This document shows positions 42,990 to 51,345 of a stretch of DNA of 64,000 bases, one piece after another. A model generated the notes under the pieces. That model searched no databases, was not told where the DNA came from, and saw only the letters and a program-made list of their open reading frames with translations. The DNA lies in the NCBI RefSeq assembly GCF_007713465.1, contig NZ_VMSG01000025.1, forward strand, positions 1-64,000, read 5' to 3'. The translations under genes were made by a program, and so were the position numbers. This stretch comes from Pseudomonas sp. H3(2019) (GTDB taxonomy: Bacteria > Pseudomonadota > Gammaproteobacteria > Pseudomonadales > Pseudomonadaceae). Within the stretch, counting starts at the first letter, position 1. Every line of letters starts with the position of its first letter.

Positions 42990-43478
42990 GCTGGTAATCC
43001 TTAACAGAGAGCAAAGGTCTCTGAGCTTGAAAAGAAATAAAGCAGTGACGATATGTCGCAGCAATCAATCGCGGTGATTTTATGGCTAAACACCGAGCAA
43101 GTAAAATTCCTGTAGCGAAATTATTTATAAGAATAAGGACATAGCGCACCTCAAACGGCCTGCAGCCCGTGCGTTACGGGCATTAGCCGGGGTTTTGTCA
43201 ATAATGTTTTGTGCGAGTTGTAACGAACATGAATGGTGCCAAATGATAATCAATATTGTTTGCGGCGGTTTTTGAACTGTTATTCGGGGTGGTGGCTGGA
43301 AAGTTGCGCTTACATACCGGTTACTGCAAGTAGCGCGCGGGGTCGTTTTACTCTGTTTTGTCGATCGAAATACCGCTCTGGATCAATGTTTTTGCTCGCG
43401 GCTCCGGGTACGCACGTGACTCCTGTAGCAGCCTTCGGCAGCTGCTACGGGAGATTTGATGTCTGTGAAATCCCGGGC
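42990..43478. other. Intergenic region upstream of the nuo operon
   Basis: About 490 bp lie between nuoA and the aceA terminator. On the minus strand a TTGACA hexamer is centred near 43199 and an AT-rich TATAAA-like sequence near 43127, but no pair with standard spacing is convincing. A GCCCGT/ACGGGC hairpin lies near 43166-43181. A Fur-box-like sequence is at 43239-43257. A plus-strand frame at 43233-43568 runs through the aceA terminator and I do not accept it as a gene. Confidence 0.6.
43239..43257. promoter_or_regulatory. Fur-box-like sequence upstream of nuo
   Basis: The sequence matches 14 of 19 bases of the classical Fur consensus, with an uninterrupted AATGATAATCA core. It lies 250 bp upstream of nuoA and ~40 bp before the TTGACA hexamer on the nuo strand. 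It could link complex I, an iron-heavy enzyme, to iron status, or serve an unannotated transcript. Confidence 0.45.
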
Positions 43479-43507
43479 AAAAAAACGCCCCGAACCAGTC
43501 GGGGCGT
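43479..43507 (-). terminator. Rho-independent terminator of aceA
   Basis: A 9-bp stem (ACGCCCCGA with TCGGGGCGT) has a 5-base loop and is followed on the minus strand by a run of T. It lies ~70 bp after the aceA stop. Confidence 0.88.
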
Positions 43508-43574
43508 CAGATGTTTGGCATTCCGGTTAGTTTTTTACCTGGTCCGGATGGGCCGTTTGCTCAGGTGAACCGGA

Positions 43575-44900
43575 TTAGTGGAACTGTTCTTCTTCGGTGG
43601 AGCCGGTCAGCGCGGTCACCGAAGAGGAGCCGCCCTGAATCACGGTGGTCATGTCGTCGAAGTAGCCGGTGCCCACTTCCTGCTGGTGCGCCACGAAGGT
43701 GTAACCCTTGGCAGCGTCAGCGAACTCCTGCTCTTGCAGCTTCACGTAGGCAGTCATGTCGTTGCGGGCGTAGTCGTGCGCCAGGTTGAACATGCTGTGC
43801 CACATGTTGTGAATGCCGGCCAGGGTGATGAACTGGTGCTTGTAGCCCATGGCGGACAGTTCGCGCTGGAACTTGGCGATGGTCGCGTCGTCCAGGTTTT
43901 TCTTCCAGTTGAAGGAAGGCGAGCAGTTGTACGACAGCAGTTGGTCCGGGTATTCCTTTTTGATCGCTTCAGCGAAGCGACGGGCTTCGTCCAGGTCCGG
44001 CTTGGCGGTTTCGCACCAGATCAGGTCGGCGTACGGCGCGTAGGCCAGGCCGCGAGCGATTGCCTGGTCGAGGCCGGCGCGTACTTTGTAGAAGCCTTCC
44101 TGGGTGCGTTCGCCAGTCACGAACGGCTGGTCGTACGGGTCGCAGTCGGACGTCAGCAGGTCAGCAGCGTTAGCATCGGTACGGGCCAGGATGATGGTTG
44201 GAGTACCGGCAACGTCAGCCGCCAGACGAGCCGCGATCAGCTTCTGTATGGCTTCCTGAGTTGGAACCAGTACCTTGCCGCCCATGTGGCCGCATTTTTT
44301 CACTGAGGCCAGTTGGTCTTCGAAGTGAACGCCGGCAGCGCCTGCTTCGATCATGCTCTTCATCAGCTCATAGGCGTTCAGAACGCCACCGAAACCGGCT
44401 TCAGCGTCGGCAACGATCGGTGCGAAGTAGTCGATGTAACCCTCGTCGCCCGGGTTCTTGCCGGCTTTCCACTGGATCTGGTCGGCGCGACGGAACGAGT
44501 TGTTGATGCGCTTGACCACGGTCGGTACGGAGTCGACCGGGTACAGCGACTGGTCCGGGTACATCGATTCTGCAGAGTTGTTGTCTGCAGCAACCTGCCA
44601 GCCCGACAGGTAGATCGCCTGGATACCGGCTTTAACTTGTTGTACCGCCTGGCCGCCGGTCAGGGCACCCATGCAGTTGACGAAATCTTTCTCGGGGCGG
44701 AAGGCTGGCTTGGCACCCTGGGTCACCAGGTTCCAGAGCTTCTCGGCGCCCATTTTTGCAAAGGTGTGCTCAGGTTGAACCGAGCCACGCAGACGGACGA
44801 CGTCAGCAGCGGAGTAAGTGCGTGTCACGCCTTTCCAGCGCGGGTTTTCAGCCCAGTCTTTTTCAAGGGCTGCAATTTGCTGTTCGCGTGTCAGTGCCAT
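43575..44900 (-). CDS. aceA: Isocitrate lyase
   Basis: This 441-residue enzyme splits isocitrate into succinate and glyoxylate, the entry step of the glyoxylate shunt. The catalytic KKCGH motif is intact (Cys203 in ASVKKCGHMGGK), with the substrate-binding SGWQVAADNN (~99-108) and the YNCSPSFNWKK segment. ATG 44900 starts the family N-terminus MALTREQQI; the frame is open to 44972. The size fits the short E. coli-like class rather than the ~530-residue class. A long untranslated leader of about 400 nt is implied by the promoter candidate at 45312-45340. Confidence 0.96.
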   Translation of the reverse strand: MALTREQQIAALEKDWAENPRWKGVTRTYSAADVVRLRGSVQPEHTFAKMGAEKLWNLVTQGAKPAFRPEKDFVNCMGALTGGQAVQQVKAGIQAIYLSGWQVAADNNSAESMYPDQSLYPVDSVPTVVKRINNSFRRADQIQWKAGKNPGDEGYIDYFAPIVADAEAGFGGVLNAYELMKSMIEAGAAGVHFEDQLASVKKCGHMGGKVLVPTQEAIQKLIAARLAADVAGTPTIILARTDANAADLLTSDCDPYDQPFVTGERTQEGFYKVRAGLDQAIARGLAYAPYADLIWCETAKPDLDEARRFAEAIKKEYPDQLLSYNCSPSFNWKKNLDDATIAKFQRELSAMGYKHQFITLAGIHNMWHSMFNLAHDYARNDMTAYVKLQEQEFADAAKGYTFVAHQQEVGTGYFDDMTTVIQGGSSSVTALTGSTEEEQFH

Positions 44901-45311
44901 GGAGATAAACCTCGTCGCGTCTTTTGTGGAAAGTGGTTCTTGGTGGAAAATTCCAGTTGCCAATACGCACATTCAAATGGGGCGTAGATGGCTGCTCGCT
45001 GACCAGAAGCTTAGGCGGTCAAGTCGGATCTGGCGGGGAAGGCGACGGGATGAACGATGGGCTCGAGGATGAAAGCTGAGCAGGTAAGGGCGAACTGGCG
45101 GGCGCATTCGGGCGTCGTGGGCCTTTATACGATCATCAGTGTGTTGCCGGGCTACCTATTACGCTTCCGTCCCTCGGGACAACTTCGTTCCAGTCGCAAC
45201 CTCGTCAAACACACCTTGTGGGCGGTACAGACGCGAATCGGCTCAGGTCGGTAAGGTTAGAGCGCGATCCGAAGGCCCTTGCCAGGGCCCCTGATTAGCG
45301 GGAGCGAGGCC
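44901..45311. other. Probable long aceA leader, no gene supported
   Basis: No coding region is convincing here; a plus-strand frame at 45057-45254 has no family features. The stretch lies between the aceA start and its best promoter candidate, so on the minus strand it would be a ~400-nt leader. A GGCCC/GGGCC hairpin lies at about 45274-45290. Confidence 0.5.
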
Positions 45312-45340
45312 ATCATGCCTTCGCTTTTTTGGCTCGTCAA
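45312..45340 (-). promoter_or_regulatory. Sigma70-like promoter candidate for aceA
   Basis: On the minus strand TTGACG (45340-45335) and CATGAT (45317-45312) are separated by exactly 17 bp, giving a start near 45305. The RccR-like palindrome lies directly upstream of the -35. Confidence 0.5.
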
Positions 45341-45346
45341 ACGTTT

Positions 45347-45372
45347 TGTAGTGCTATTTTTCAAGCACTACA
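45347..45372. promoter_or_regulatory. RccR-like operator upstream of aceA
   Basis: Perfect 9-bp arms (TGTAGTGCT and AGCACTACA) flank an 8-base spacer, giving TGTAGT-N14-ACTACA. RccR, an RpiR-family regulator that responds to KDPG in Pseudomonas, recognises TGTAGT/ACTACA half-sites with variable spacing and controls glyoxylate-shunt and pyruvate-node genes. Its place beside an aceA promoter fits that role. Confidence 0.6.
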
Positions 45373-45412
45373 TCTTTAGTCTAATACGACTAATCAGTCA
45401 GTTTTTGGTGTG

Positions 45413-46210
45413 CTAGTCCAAGGTCTCGACTTTTACTCGCAACGTCATGTCATCCCGTCCCTGAGTAGAGTAGCTGCGGCTCATAGCCCGTTTGTCGGCT
45501 TGCGTCTGGCGGTTGACGCCAGCCAGAGTGATCCACTCGCCCAGGCGGCCGCTGACGGTTGTGTCGGTACTTTGCACGTTCACTACATCGGGACGTTCCT
45601 GGCTCGTGCGGTCGCGGTTGGTGCTGATTGCCAGGTGAACGATGTCGCCGGTAACGCTGGCTGTGACATAAAAACCTTGGGTGACGTTGCGGTATTGGGT
45701 CTGGCTTTGCAGGTGGGCGTAGTTGTTATTCGGATTTTGTGGCTGGCGGGAGGTGTTTGTCTGGTTTGGCGGTGCGGCGTAGGCATCGGTCTGGGTGGTG
45801 GTCAGCGGCACGCTCTGGCCAACCTGGATCAGCGCCGGTGTGCCTTCGCTGGTCTGGACCTGCTGGATCCCGCCTTCACGGCTGTCGGTGCTGTAGGTGA
45901 TGATCTGCGTTTGCCGATCGGCGTTGTTTTGCTGGTTGTTTTCGTTGGTGTCGACCGTGATCAGCAGGCGCTTGGGTACGGTGTCGAGTTGTGCGATCAG
46001 GGCTTTGAGCTCGTCGATCTTGTCGGGTTCGGCGTTGACTATGAGCTGGTTGCCGTAGGCGCTGACCTTGCCGTCCCTGCCGATAAAATTCTGCGCTACC
46101 GGCAGCAGGTCGGCGCTGGTGCGATTGTTGAGCTGCACCACTTCGGTAGCGGCGACGACCGAGAAACTGCAGGTCAGTAGCAGCGTGGTGAGCAGGGTGC
46201 GTAGGGACAT
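45413..46210 (-). CDS. Secretin N-domain-like periplasmic protein of unknown role
   Basis: This 265-residue protein has a signal peptide (residues 1 to ~21, SVVAATE). Residues ~22-90 resemble the NolW-like N-domain of type II/III/IV pilus secretins (VVQLNNRTSADLLPVAQNFIGRDGKVSAYGNQLIVNAEPDKIDELKALIAQLD). The rest is low-complexity (many Asn, Gln, Thr) and ends in a beta-rich segment that resembles the start of a secretin domain (GEWITLAGVN) but lacks a full secretin barrel. No secretion genes are nearby. The same kind of gene, from memory, sits beside aceA in P. aeruginosa. ATG 46210 starts the signal peptide. Confidence 0.75.
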   Translation of the reverse strand: MSLRTLLTTLLLTCSFSVVAATEVVQLNNRTSADLLPVAQNFIGRDGKVSAYGNQLIVNAEPDKIDELKALIAQLDTVPKRLLITVDTNENNQQNNADRQTQIITYSTDSREGGIQQVQTSEGTPALIQVGQSVPLTTTQTDAYAAPPNQTNTSRQPQNPNNNYAHLQSQTQYRNVTQGFYVTASVTGDIVHLAISTNRDRTSQERPDVVNVQSTDTTVSGRLGEWITLAGVNRQTQADKRAMSRSYSTQGRDDMTLRVKVETLD

Positions 46211-46288
46211 GTCCGTTATCTCCGCGATCAAAGGCTTGAGTTTGCCAGTTTGTCGGCCTGCGGTGGGGCAAGTTGAATCGTAGACAGC

Positions 46289-46326
46289 AAAACGCCCCGC
46301 TACCTGAGGATGGCGGGGCGTTTTTG
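46289..46326 (-). terminator. Rho-independent terminator after the GNAT gene
   Basis: A 9-bp stem (ACGCCCCGC with GCGGGGCGT) has a 12-base loop and is flanked by A- and T-runs on both sides, so it can act in both directions. It ends the purB-distal GNAT/oxygenase transcript. Confidence 0.82.
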
Positions 46327-46363
46327 TGGTGTTCTTCAGGCCGCCTTCGCGAGCAACTCGGTC

Positions 46364-46789
46364 TTAGGCCGAATGACGCACCATGTCCACGTGCGGAATC
46401 CCTGCTTCCAGGAACTCTTCACTGACCACGGTAAAGCCCAGGCGCTCGTAGAAAGCCGTGGCCTGAACCTGCGCGCTGAGCATTTGCTGCTTGAGCCCGC
46501 GCTTCTCGGCTTCACCGATCACTGCTTGCATCAGATTGTCGCCGACCTTCAGGCCGCGCCAGTCCTTGAGCACCGACACCCGGCCGATATGACCATCGGG
46601 CAGCAGGCGGGCGGTGCCAATCGGAAAGTCGCCTTCGAAGGCGAGGAAATGCACGGCGCTCGCGTCGTCGGCATCCCATTCCAGTTCAGGTGGAACGGAT
46701 TGCTCGGCGATGAACACCGCTTCACGAATGCGCCGGATCTCGGCGATATCCTTTTGCCAGTCTGCGACACGTACGCGAATTTTATTCAT
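46364..46789 (-). CDS. GNAT-family N-acetyltransferase (ElaA/PA2631-like)
   Basis: This 141-residue GNAT protein has an N-terminal RIREAVFIAEQSVPPELEWDADDASAVHFLAF, the acetyl-CoA-binding segment IGRVSVLKDWRGLKVGDNLMQAVI, and LSAQVQATAFYERLGF at the end, as in small ElaA/YjgM-like acetyltransferases of unknown substrate. The start at ATG 46789 overlaps the oxygenase stop by 8 bp, so the two genes are coupled. Confidence 0.85.
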   Translation of the reverse strand: MNKIRVRVADWQKDIAEIRRIREAVFIAEQSVPPELEWDADDASAVHFLAFEGDFPIGTARLLPDGHIGRVSVLKDWRGLKVGDNLMQAVIGEAEKRGLKQQMLSAQVQATAFYERLGFTVVSEEFLEAGIPHVDMVRHSA

Positions 46790-47948
46790 CGGCAAATCCC
46801 AGGCTACCTTGCTTGACCAGTTCGCACAGCAGGTTGCGGCCGTCTTCATCGCTCAGCCATTGGCCAAGGTTGTCGATGTGCAGCGCATCGGCGGCGCAAA
46901 TCATTTTCAGCAGTTCGCGCAGCTTGCCAGGCAGATAACGGCTCTGGCCGCTGGCGAACAGCAGCAGGTCGTCGTCGACTTCGGACCAGGCCAGGCGCGC
47001 GCTTGGATTGCGAATCAGCACGGCGCCTTGTTCAAGGCTGCTCAGCAGGTCGTCTTCTTCCAGTTCCGGGCCAACCACCAATTCCGGGTAGCGTGGCTCG
47101 GTCATGAACTGGCCGAACCAGGTCAGCAACAGGCGCTCGTCGCTCATGTGCTCGGCCAGCAGGCTTTTCAAACGGTCGAGCGCATCATGCTGGATCTGGT
47201 GCGGGTCGATCGCTGGTTGTGCGTCAGCATCGGTGTAACGTTCTTCGTCAGGCAGGAACTGGCTGAGGAAGTCGGTGAAGTGGGTCAGCACTTCGGCGGC
47301 GCTTGGGGCGCGGAAGCCGACCGAGTAGGTCATGCAGTCATCGACGGCCACGCCGCAGTGGGCCAGGCGCGGGGGCAGGTACAGCATGTCGCCCGGTTCC
47401 AGGGTCCACTCGTCGGTGGCTTCGAAGTCGGCGAGGATGCGCAGGTCGGCATGTTGCAGTAGCGGACTGTCGGAATCGCACATCTGGCCGATTTTCCAGT
47501 TGCGCTTGCCGTGGCCTTGCAGCAGGAACACGTCGTAGTTGTCGAAGTGCGGGCCGACGCTGCCACCTGGGGCGGCAAAGCTGATCATTACGTCGTCGAT
47601 GCGCCAGCTCGGCAGGAAGCGGAAGTTTTCCAGCAGTTCGGCGACTTCCGGCACGAACTGATCGACGGCCTGCACCAGCAGGGTCCACTCGCGCTCTGGC
47701 AGCTTGCTGAATTCGTCTTCGGCGAACGGGCCGCGACGCAGTTCCCAAGGGCGCTCGCCGTGCTCGATGACCAGGCGCGATTCGACTTCTTCTTCCAGCG
47801 CCAGGCCGGCCAGTTCGTCGGCGTCGATCGGGCTTTCGAAGTTAGGGATCGCCTGGCGGATCAGCAACGGTTTTTTCTGCCAGTAGTCGCGCAGGAATTC
47901 CCGTGCCGTGATGCCGCCCAGAAGTTGAAGAGGAATATCAGGATTCAT
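46782..47948 (-). CDS. roxA: JmjC/cupin ribosomal protein arginine hydroxylase
   Basis: This 388-residue Fe(II)/2-oxoglutarate oxygenase of the RoxA/YcfD type hydroxylates an arginine of ribosomal protein L16 in E. coli. The iron triad is visible as His134 and Asp136 in GPHFDNYDVFLLQGHGKRNW and His197 in LPPRLAHCGVA. C-terminal dimerisation and winged-helix-like parts follow. ATG 47948 gives the family start MNPDIPLQLLGG; the frame is open to 48017. It precedes the GNAT gene with an 8-bp overlap. Confidence 0.9.
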   Translation of the reverse strand: MNPDIPLQLLGGITAREFLRDYWQKKPLLIRQAIPNFESPIDADELAGLALEEEVESRLVIEHGERPWELRRGPFAEDEFSKLPEREWTLLVQAVDQFVPEVAELLENFRFLPSWRIDDVMISFAAPGGSVGPHFDNYDVFLLQGHGKRNWKIGQMCDSDSPLLQHADLRILADFEATDEWTLEPGDMLYLPPRLAHCGVAVDDCMTYSVGFRAPSAAEVLTHFTDFLSQFLPDEERYTDADAQPAIDPHQIQHDALDRLKSLLAEHMSDERLLLTWFGQFMTEPRYPELVVGPELEEDDLLSSLEQGAVLIRNPSARLAWSEVDDDLLLFASGQSRYLPGKLRELLKMICAADALHIDNLGQWLSDEDGRNLLCELVKQGSLGFADE

Positions 47949-47986
47949 GTGTAACCTATTGAAAAAAAGTACTTTTCTGACGGGAA

Positions 47987-48012
47987 TAAAAACGCCCGGC
48001 GCTGCCGGGCGT
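47987..48012 (-). terminator. Rho-independent terminator of purB
   Basis: A 9-bp perfect stem (ACGCCCGGC with GCCGGGCGT) and a 3-base loop are followed by a T-run on the minus strand, 22 bp past the purB stop and just upstream of roxA. Confidence 0.85.
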
Positions 48013-48033
48013 CTCAAAGGGTCAAGCGGTCGA

Positions 48034-49404
48034 TCAGATGCGTTTGGCTTGTGCCACGGCGTTGCCGATGTAGTTGGCCGGGGTGAGCTTTTTCAGCTCG
48101 GCCTTTGCTTCGGCAGGCATGTCCAGTGCATCGATGAAAGTTTGCAACGCTTCAGGGCTGATGCCCTTGCCGCGCGTCAGTTCTTTCAGCTTTTCGTACG
48201 GGTTTTCAATGTTGTAGCGACGCATCACGGTCTGGATTGGCTCGGCCAGAACTTCCCAGCACGCGTCCAGGTCTGCAGAAATCTTCTGAGCATTGAGCTC
48301 TAACTTACTGATTCCCTTGAGACTTGCTTCGTATGCGATCACGCTGTGGGCGAAGCCGACACCGAGGTTGCGCAGTACGGTGGAGTCGGTCAGGTCGCGC
48401 TGCCAGCGGGAGATCGGCAGCTTGCTCGCCAGATGCTGGAACAGGGCGTTGGCGATACCCAGGTTACCTTCGGAGTTTTCGAAGTCGATCGGGTTGACCT
48501 TGTGCGGCATGGTCGAAGAGCCGATTTCGCCAGCGATGGTGCGCTGCTTGAAGTAGCCCAGGGAGACGTAGCCCCAGATATCGCGATCGAAGTCGATCAG
48601 GATGGTGTTGAAGCGCGCGATCGCATCGAACAGCTCGGCGATGTAGTCGTGCGGTTCGATCTGCGTGGTGTACGGGTTGAAGCCCAGGCCCAGCTCGTCT
48701 TCGATGAAGGCGCGGGCGTTGGCTTCCCAGTCGATCTCAGGGTAAGCCGACAGGTGAGCGTTGTAGTTGCCGACGGCGCCGTTGATCTTGCCCAGCAGCG
48801 GTACGGCTGCGACTTGAGCGATCTGGCGCTCCAGACGGTAAACCACGTTCGCCAGTTCTTTGCCCAGGGTGGTCGGCGAAGCCGGCTGGCCGTGGGTGCG
48901 CGACAGCATTGGCACGTCGGCGAAGCGGATGGCCAGCTCGCGGATAGCTTCGGCGGTTTGGCGCATCAGCGGCAGCATCACGTCATCACGGCCTTCACGC
49001 AGCATCAGGGCGTGGGACAGGTTGTTGATGTCCTCGCTGGTGCAGGCAAAGTGGATGAATTCACTAACGTTGGCCAGCTCAGGCAGCTTGGCCGCCTGTT
49101 CCTTGAGCAGGTACTCAATGGCTTTAACGTCGTGGTTGGTGGTGCGCTCGATCTCTTTGACGCGCTCGGCGTGTTCCAGAGAGAAGTTTTCCGCCAGGGT
49201 GTTCAGCACGGCGTTAGCTTCGGCGGAGAACGCCGGTACTTCGCTGATGGCAGGGTGAGCGGCCAGGCGCTGGAGCCAGCGCACTTCAACCAGGACGCGA
49301 GCACGGATCAGACCGTATTCGCTGAAAATCGGGCGCAGGGCCTGGGTTTTGCCGGCGTAGCGGCCGTCAACAGGGGAAACCGCAGTGAGCGAAGAGAGCT
49401 GCAT
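48034..49404 (-). CDS. purB: Adenylosuccinate lyase
   Basis: This 456-residue enzyme of the fumarase/aspartase superfamily acts twice in purine synthesis (SAICAR to AICAR, adenylosuccinate to AMP). The signature GSSTMPHKVNPIDFEN and the region MLSRTHGQPASPTTLGKELANVVYRLERQ are intact. ATG 49404 starts the known MQLSSLTAVSPVDGRY; the frame is open to 49449. Confidence 0.96.
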   Translation of the reverse strand: MQLSSLTAVSPVDGRYAGKTQALRPIFSEYGLIRARVLVEVRWLQRLAAHPAISEVPAFSAEANAVLNTLAENFSLEHAERVKEIERTTNHDVKAIEYLLKEQAAKLPELANVSEFIHFACTSEDINNLSHALMLREGRDDVMLPLMRQTAEAIRELAIRFADVPMLSRTHGQPASPTTLGKELANVVYRLERQIAQVAAVPLLGKINGAVGNYNAHLSAYPEIDWEANARAFIEDELGLGFNPYTTQIEPHDYIAELFDAIARFNTILIDFDRDIWGYVSLGYFKQRTIAGEIGSSTMPHKVNPIDFENSEGNLGIANALFQHLASKLPISRWQRDLTDSTVLRNLGVGFAHSVIAYEASLKGISKLELNAQKISADLDACWEVLAEPIQTVMRRYNIENPYEKLKELTRGKGISPEALQTFIDALDMPAEAKAELKKLTPANYIGNAVAQAKRI

Positions 49405-49532
49405 GGGGTGTTCTCGGACAGTCGGGCAACGAAATGGGGCGCGTATCATACATGAAAAAGTTCCGCTGGTCCGTTGCCAACTGACCAGCGTCTTACGCGT
49501 TACAGGCTAAAAATCAGTATTGCAGGCGCAGT

Positions 49533-50156
49533 TCAGCTGCTGCGCATCAGCGGATAAAGCTCTTTGAGCAGTTTGCGGCGACTGATCACCAACTGCCAGC
49601 GATGACCGCCCAGCTGCCGCCACAAGCGCGCCGAGCGAATACCGGCCAGCAACAGGGCGCGGATCTTCGAGGCATTGCTTGGCTGCTGCAGGTTGCGCAT
49701 GTCGCCGTGCACCTGAATACGTTGGCGCAGAGTGCTCAAGGTGTCCTGATACAGCGCGCCACAGGCGGCGATCACGTTTTCATGGGCCGGGCCGAAATGC
49801 TCGACCTGGGACTGAATCTGCGGCAGGCGCTTGCCGATCACTTCAAGCATGTCACCGCGCTTGGCCAGTTGCCGCTCAAGACCGAGCATCGACAGGGCAT
49901 AGCGCAGAGGTTCTCGCTGCAAGGTGCTCGGGTCGCGTTCGAGGGCGCCGATCAAGGCGCGATAACCTTCGCGCAGATTGATATCGTCGCCGCCGTAGAC
50001 CTCCAGCGTGTCCTTGGGGTCGATGATCAACAAGCTGCCAAGCATGCAGGTCAGGCCGGCTTCAGTGACCTGCCCGGTCTTGGCAATCTTGTCGACCAGA
50101 ACGGCGGCGAGAAACACGCCGCCGAGCGCTATCAGTTGCTCCTGAGTCGGGCTCAT
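49533..50156 (-). CDS. hflD: High frequency lysogenization protein HflD homologue
   Basis: This 207-residue, mostly helical protein of the HflD family shows MSPTQEQLIALGGVFLAAVLVDKIAKTGQ at the start and LPQIQSQVEHFGPAHENVIAACGALYQDTLSTLRQRIQVHGDMRNLQQPSNASKIRALLLAGIRSARLWRQLGG near the end. In E. coli it is membrane-associated and antagonises phage lambda CII. Its own cell function is unclear. The start overlaps mnmA by 4 bp, an arrangement conserved in gammaproteobacteria. Confidence 0.92.
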   Translation of the reverse strand: MSPTQEQLIALGGVFLAAVLVDKIAKTGQVTEAGLTCMLGSLLIIDPKDTLEVYGGDDINLREGYRALIGALERDPSTLQREPLRYALSMLGLERQLAKRGDMLEVIGKRLPQIQSQVEHFGPAHENVIAACGALYQDTLSTLRQRIQVHGDMRNLQQPSNASKIRALLLAGIRSARLWRQLGGHRWQLVISRRKLLKELYPLMRSS

Positions 50157-51286
50157 GCGCGCGAATCCTTGCTGCTCCAGGGTTCGGCGACTTCGATGAC
50201 GCCGCCACCAAGGCAGATTTCGCCGTCGTAAAACACCACCGATTGACCTGGGGTGACCGCGCGTTGCGGGTCATCGAAGGTGGCGCGGTAGCCGTTGGCG
50301 GTTTTTTCCAGGGTGCAGGGCTGGTCGCTCTGGCGATAGCGGACTTTCGCCGTGAGTTTGCGTGGCGAGCTCAGATCGACCGGGTTGACCCAGTAGATGT
50401 CCGAGGCAAGCAGGGCGCGGGAGAACAGCCAAGGGTGATCATTGCCCTGGCCAACGATCAGCTCGTTGTGTTCCAGGTCCTTGATCAGTACGTACCACGG
50501 CTCGTCGCTGGCGTCTTTCAAGCCGCCGATGCCCAGGCCCTGACGCTGGCCGATGGTGTGGTACATCAGGCCATGGTGGCGGCCGATCACTTCACCTTCG
50601 GTGGTCTTGATTTCGCCCGGCTGTGCCGGAAGGTATTGCTTGAGGAAGTCGCTGAAGCGTCGTTCACCGATAAAGCAGATACCGGTGGAGTCTTTCTTCT
50701 TCGCGGTGGCCAGGGCGTGTTTCTCGGCAATCGCGCGCACTTCGGGTTTTTCCAGTTCGCCGACCGGGAACAGGGTCTTGGCGATCTGTTCGCCACCCAC
50801 AGCGTGCAGGAAGTAGCTCTGGTCCTTGTTCGGGTCCAGGCCTTTGAGCAATTCGGTGCGGCCATCGATGTCGCGGCGGCGCACGTAATGGCCGGTGGCG
50901 ATCAGATCGGCGCCGAGCATCATGGCGTAGTCGAGGAACGCCTTGAACTTGATTTCACGGTTGCACAGGATGTCCGGGTTCGGCGTGCGGCCGGCCTTGT
51001 ATTCGGCCAGGAAGTGCTCGAACACGTTGTCCCAGTACTCGGCGGCGAAGTTGGCGGTGTGCAGCTTGATGCCAATCTTGTCGCACACGGCCTGGGCGTC
51101 CGCCAGGTCGTCCATGGCGGTGCAGTAGTCCGTTCCGTCGTCCTCTTCCCAGTTCTTCATGAACAGGCCTTCCACCTGATAACCCTGCTCGATCAGCAGT
51201 AGGGCGGAAACGGAAGAGTCCACGCCGCCGGACATGCCGACAATGACGCGCTTCTTTTGTGTGTCAGAAGGGGCTGGATCACGCAT
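50153..51286 (-). CDS. mnmA: tRNA-specific 2-thiouridylase
   Basis: This 377-residue enzyme thiolates U34 of tRNA-Lys, -Glu and -Gln. It has the PP-loop GMSGGVDSS (residues 17-25), the catalytic Cys108 in NPDILCNREIKF and the persulfide Cys204 in DSTGICFIGER, then a C-terminal beta-barrel. Both cysteines are present, so it should be active. It lies 59 bp after the Nudix gene and is coupled to hflD. Confidence 0.96.
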   Translation of the reverse strand: MRDPAPSDTQKKRVIVGMSGGVDSSVSALLLIEQGYQVEGLFMKNWEEDDGTDYCTAMDDLADAQAVCDKIGIKLHTANFAAEYWDNVFEHFLAEYKAGRTPNPDILCNREIKFKAFLDYAMMLGADLIATGHYVRRRDIDGRTELLKGLDPNKDQSYFLHAVGGEQIAKTLFPVGELEKPEVRAIAEKHALATAKKKDSTGICFIGERRFSDFLKQYLPAQPGEIKTTEGEVIGRHHGLMYHTIGQRQGLGIGGLKDASDEPWYVLIKDLEHNELIVGQGNDHPWLFSRALLASDIYWVNPVDLSSPRKLTAKVRYRQSDQPCTLEKTANGYRATFDDPQRAVTPGQSVVFYDGEICLGGGVIEVAEPWSSKDSRA

Positions 51287-51345
51287 AGGGATTTAATGAG
51301 TGTCTTGAAAAAGGACGCGATTCTATCAGGCCCGAGCCTGCAAGG

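Noticed and set aside
43239..43478. PrrF-type iron-responsive sRNA downstream of the Fur-box-like site
   Set aside because: I looked for the conserved PrrF core and a matching terminator on the plus strand and did not see them; only the Fur-like site itself is kept.
43233..43568. 111-codon plus-strand frame between nuoA and aceA
   Set aside because: Its start overlaps the Fur-box-like site, it reads through the aceA terminator hairpin, and it shows no family pattern.
45303..45331. Terminator-like hairpin followed by six T on the plus strand upstream of aceA
   Set aside because: The stem is bulged and no plus-strand gene precedes it; the same bases form a better sigma70-like promoter on the aceA strand.
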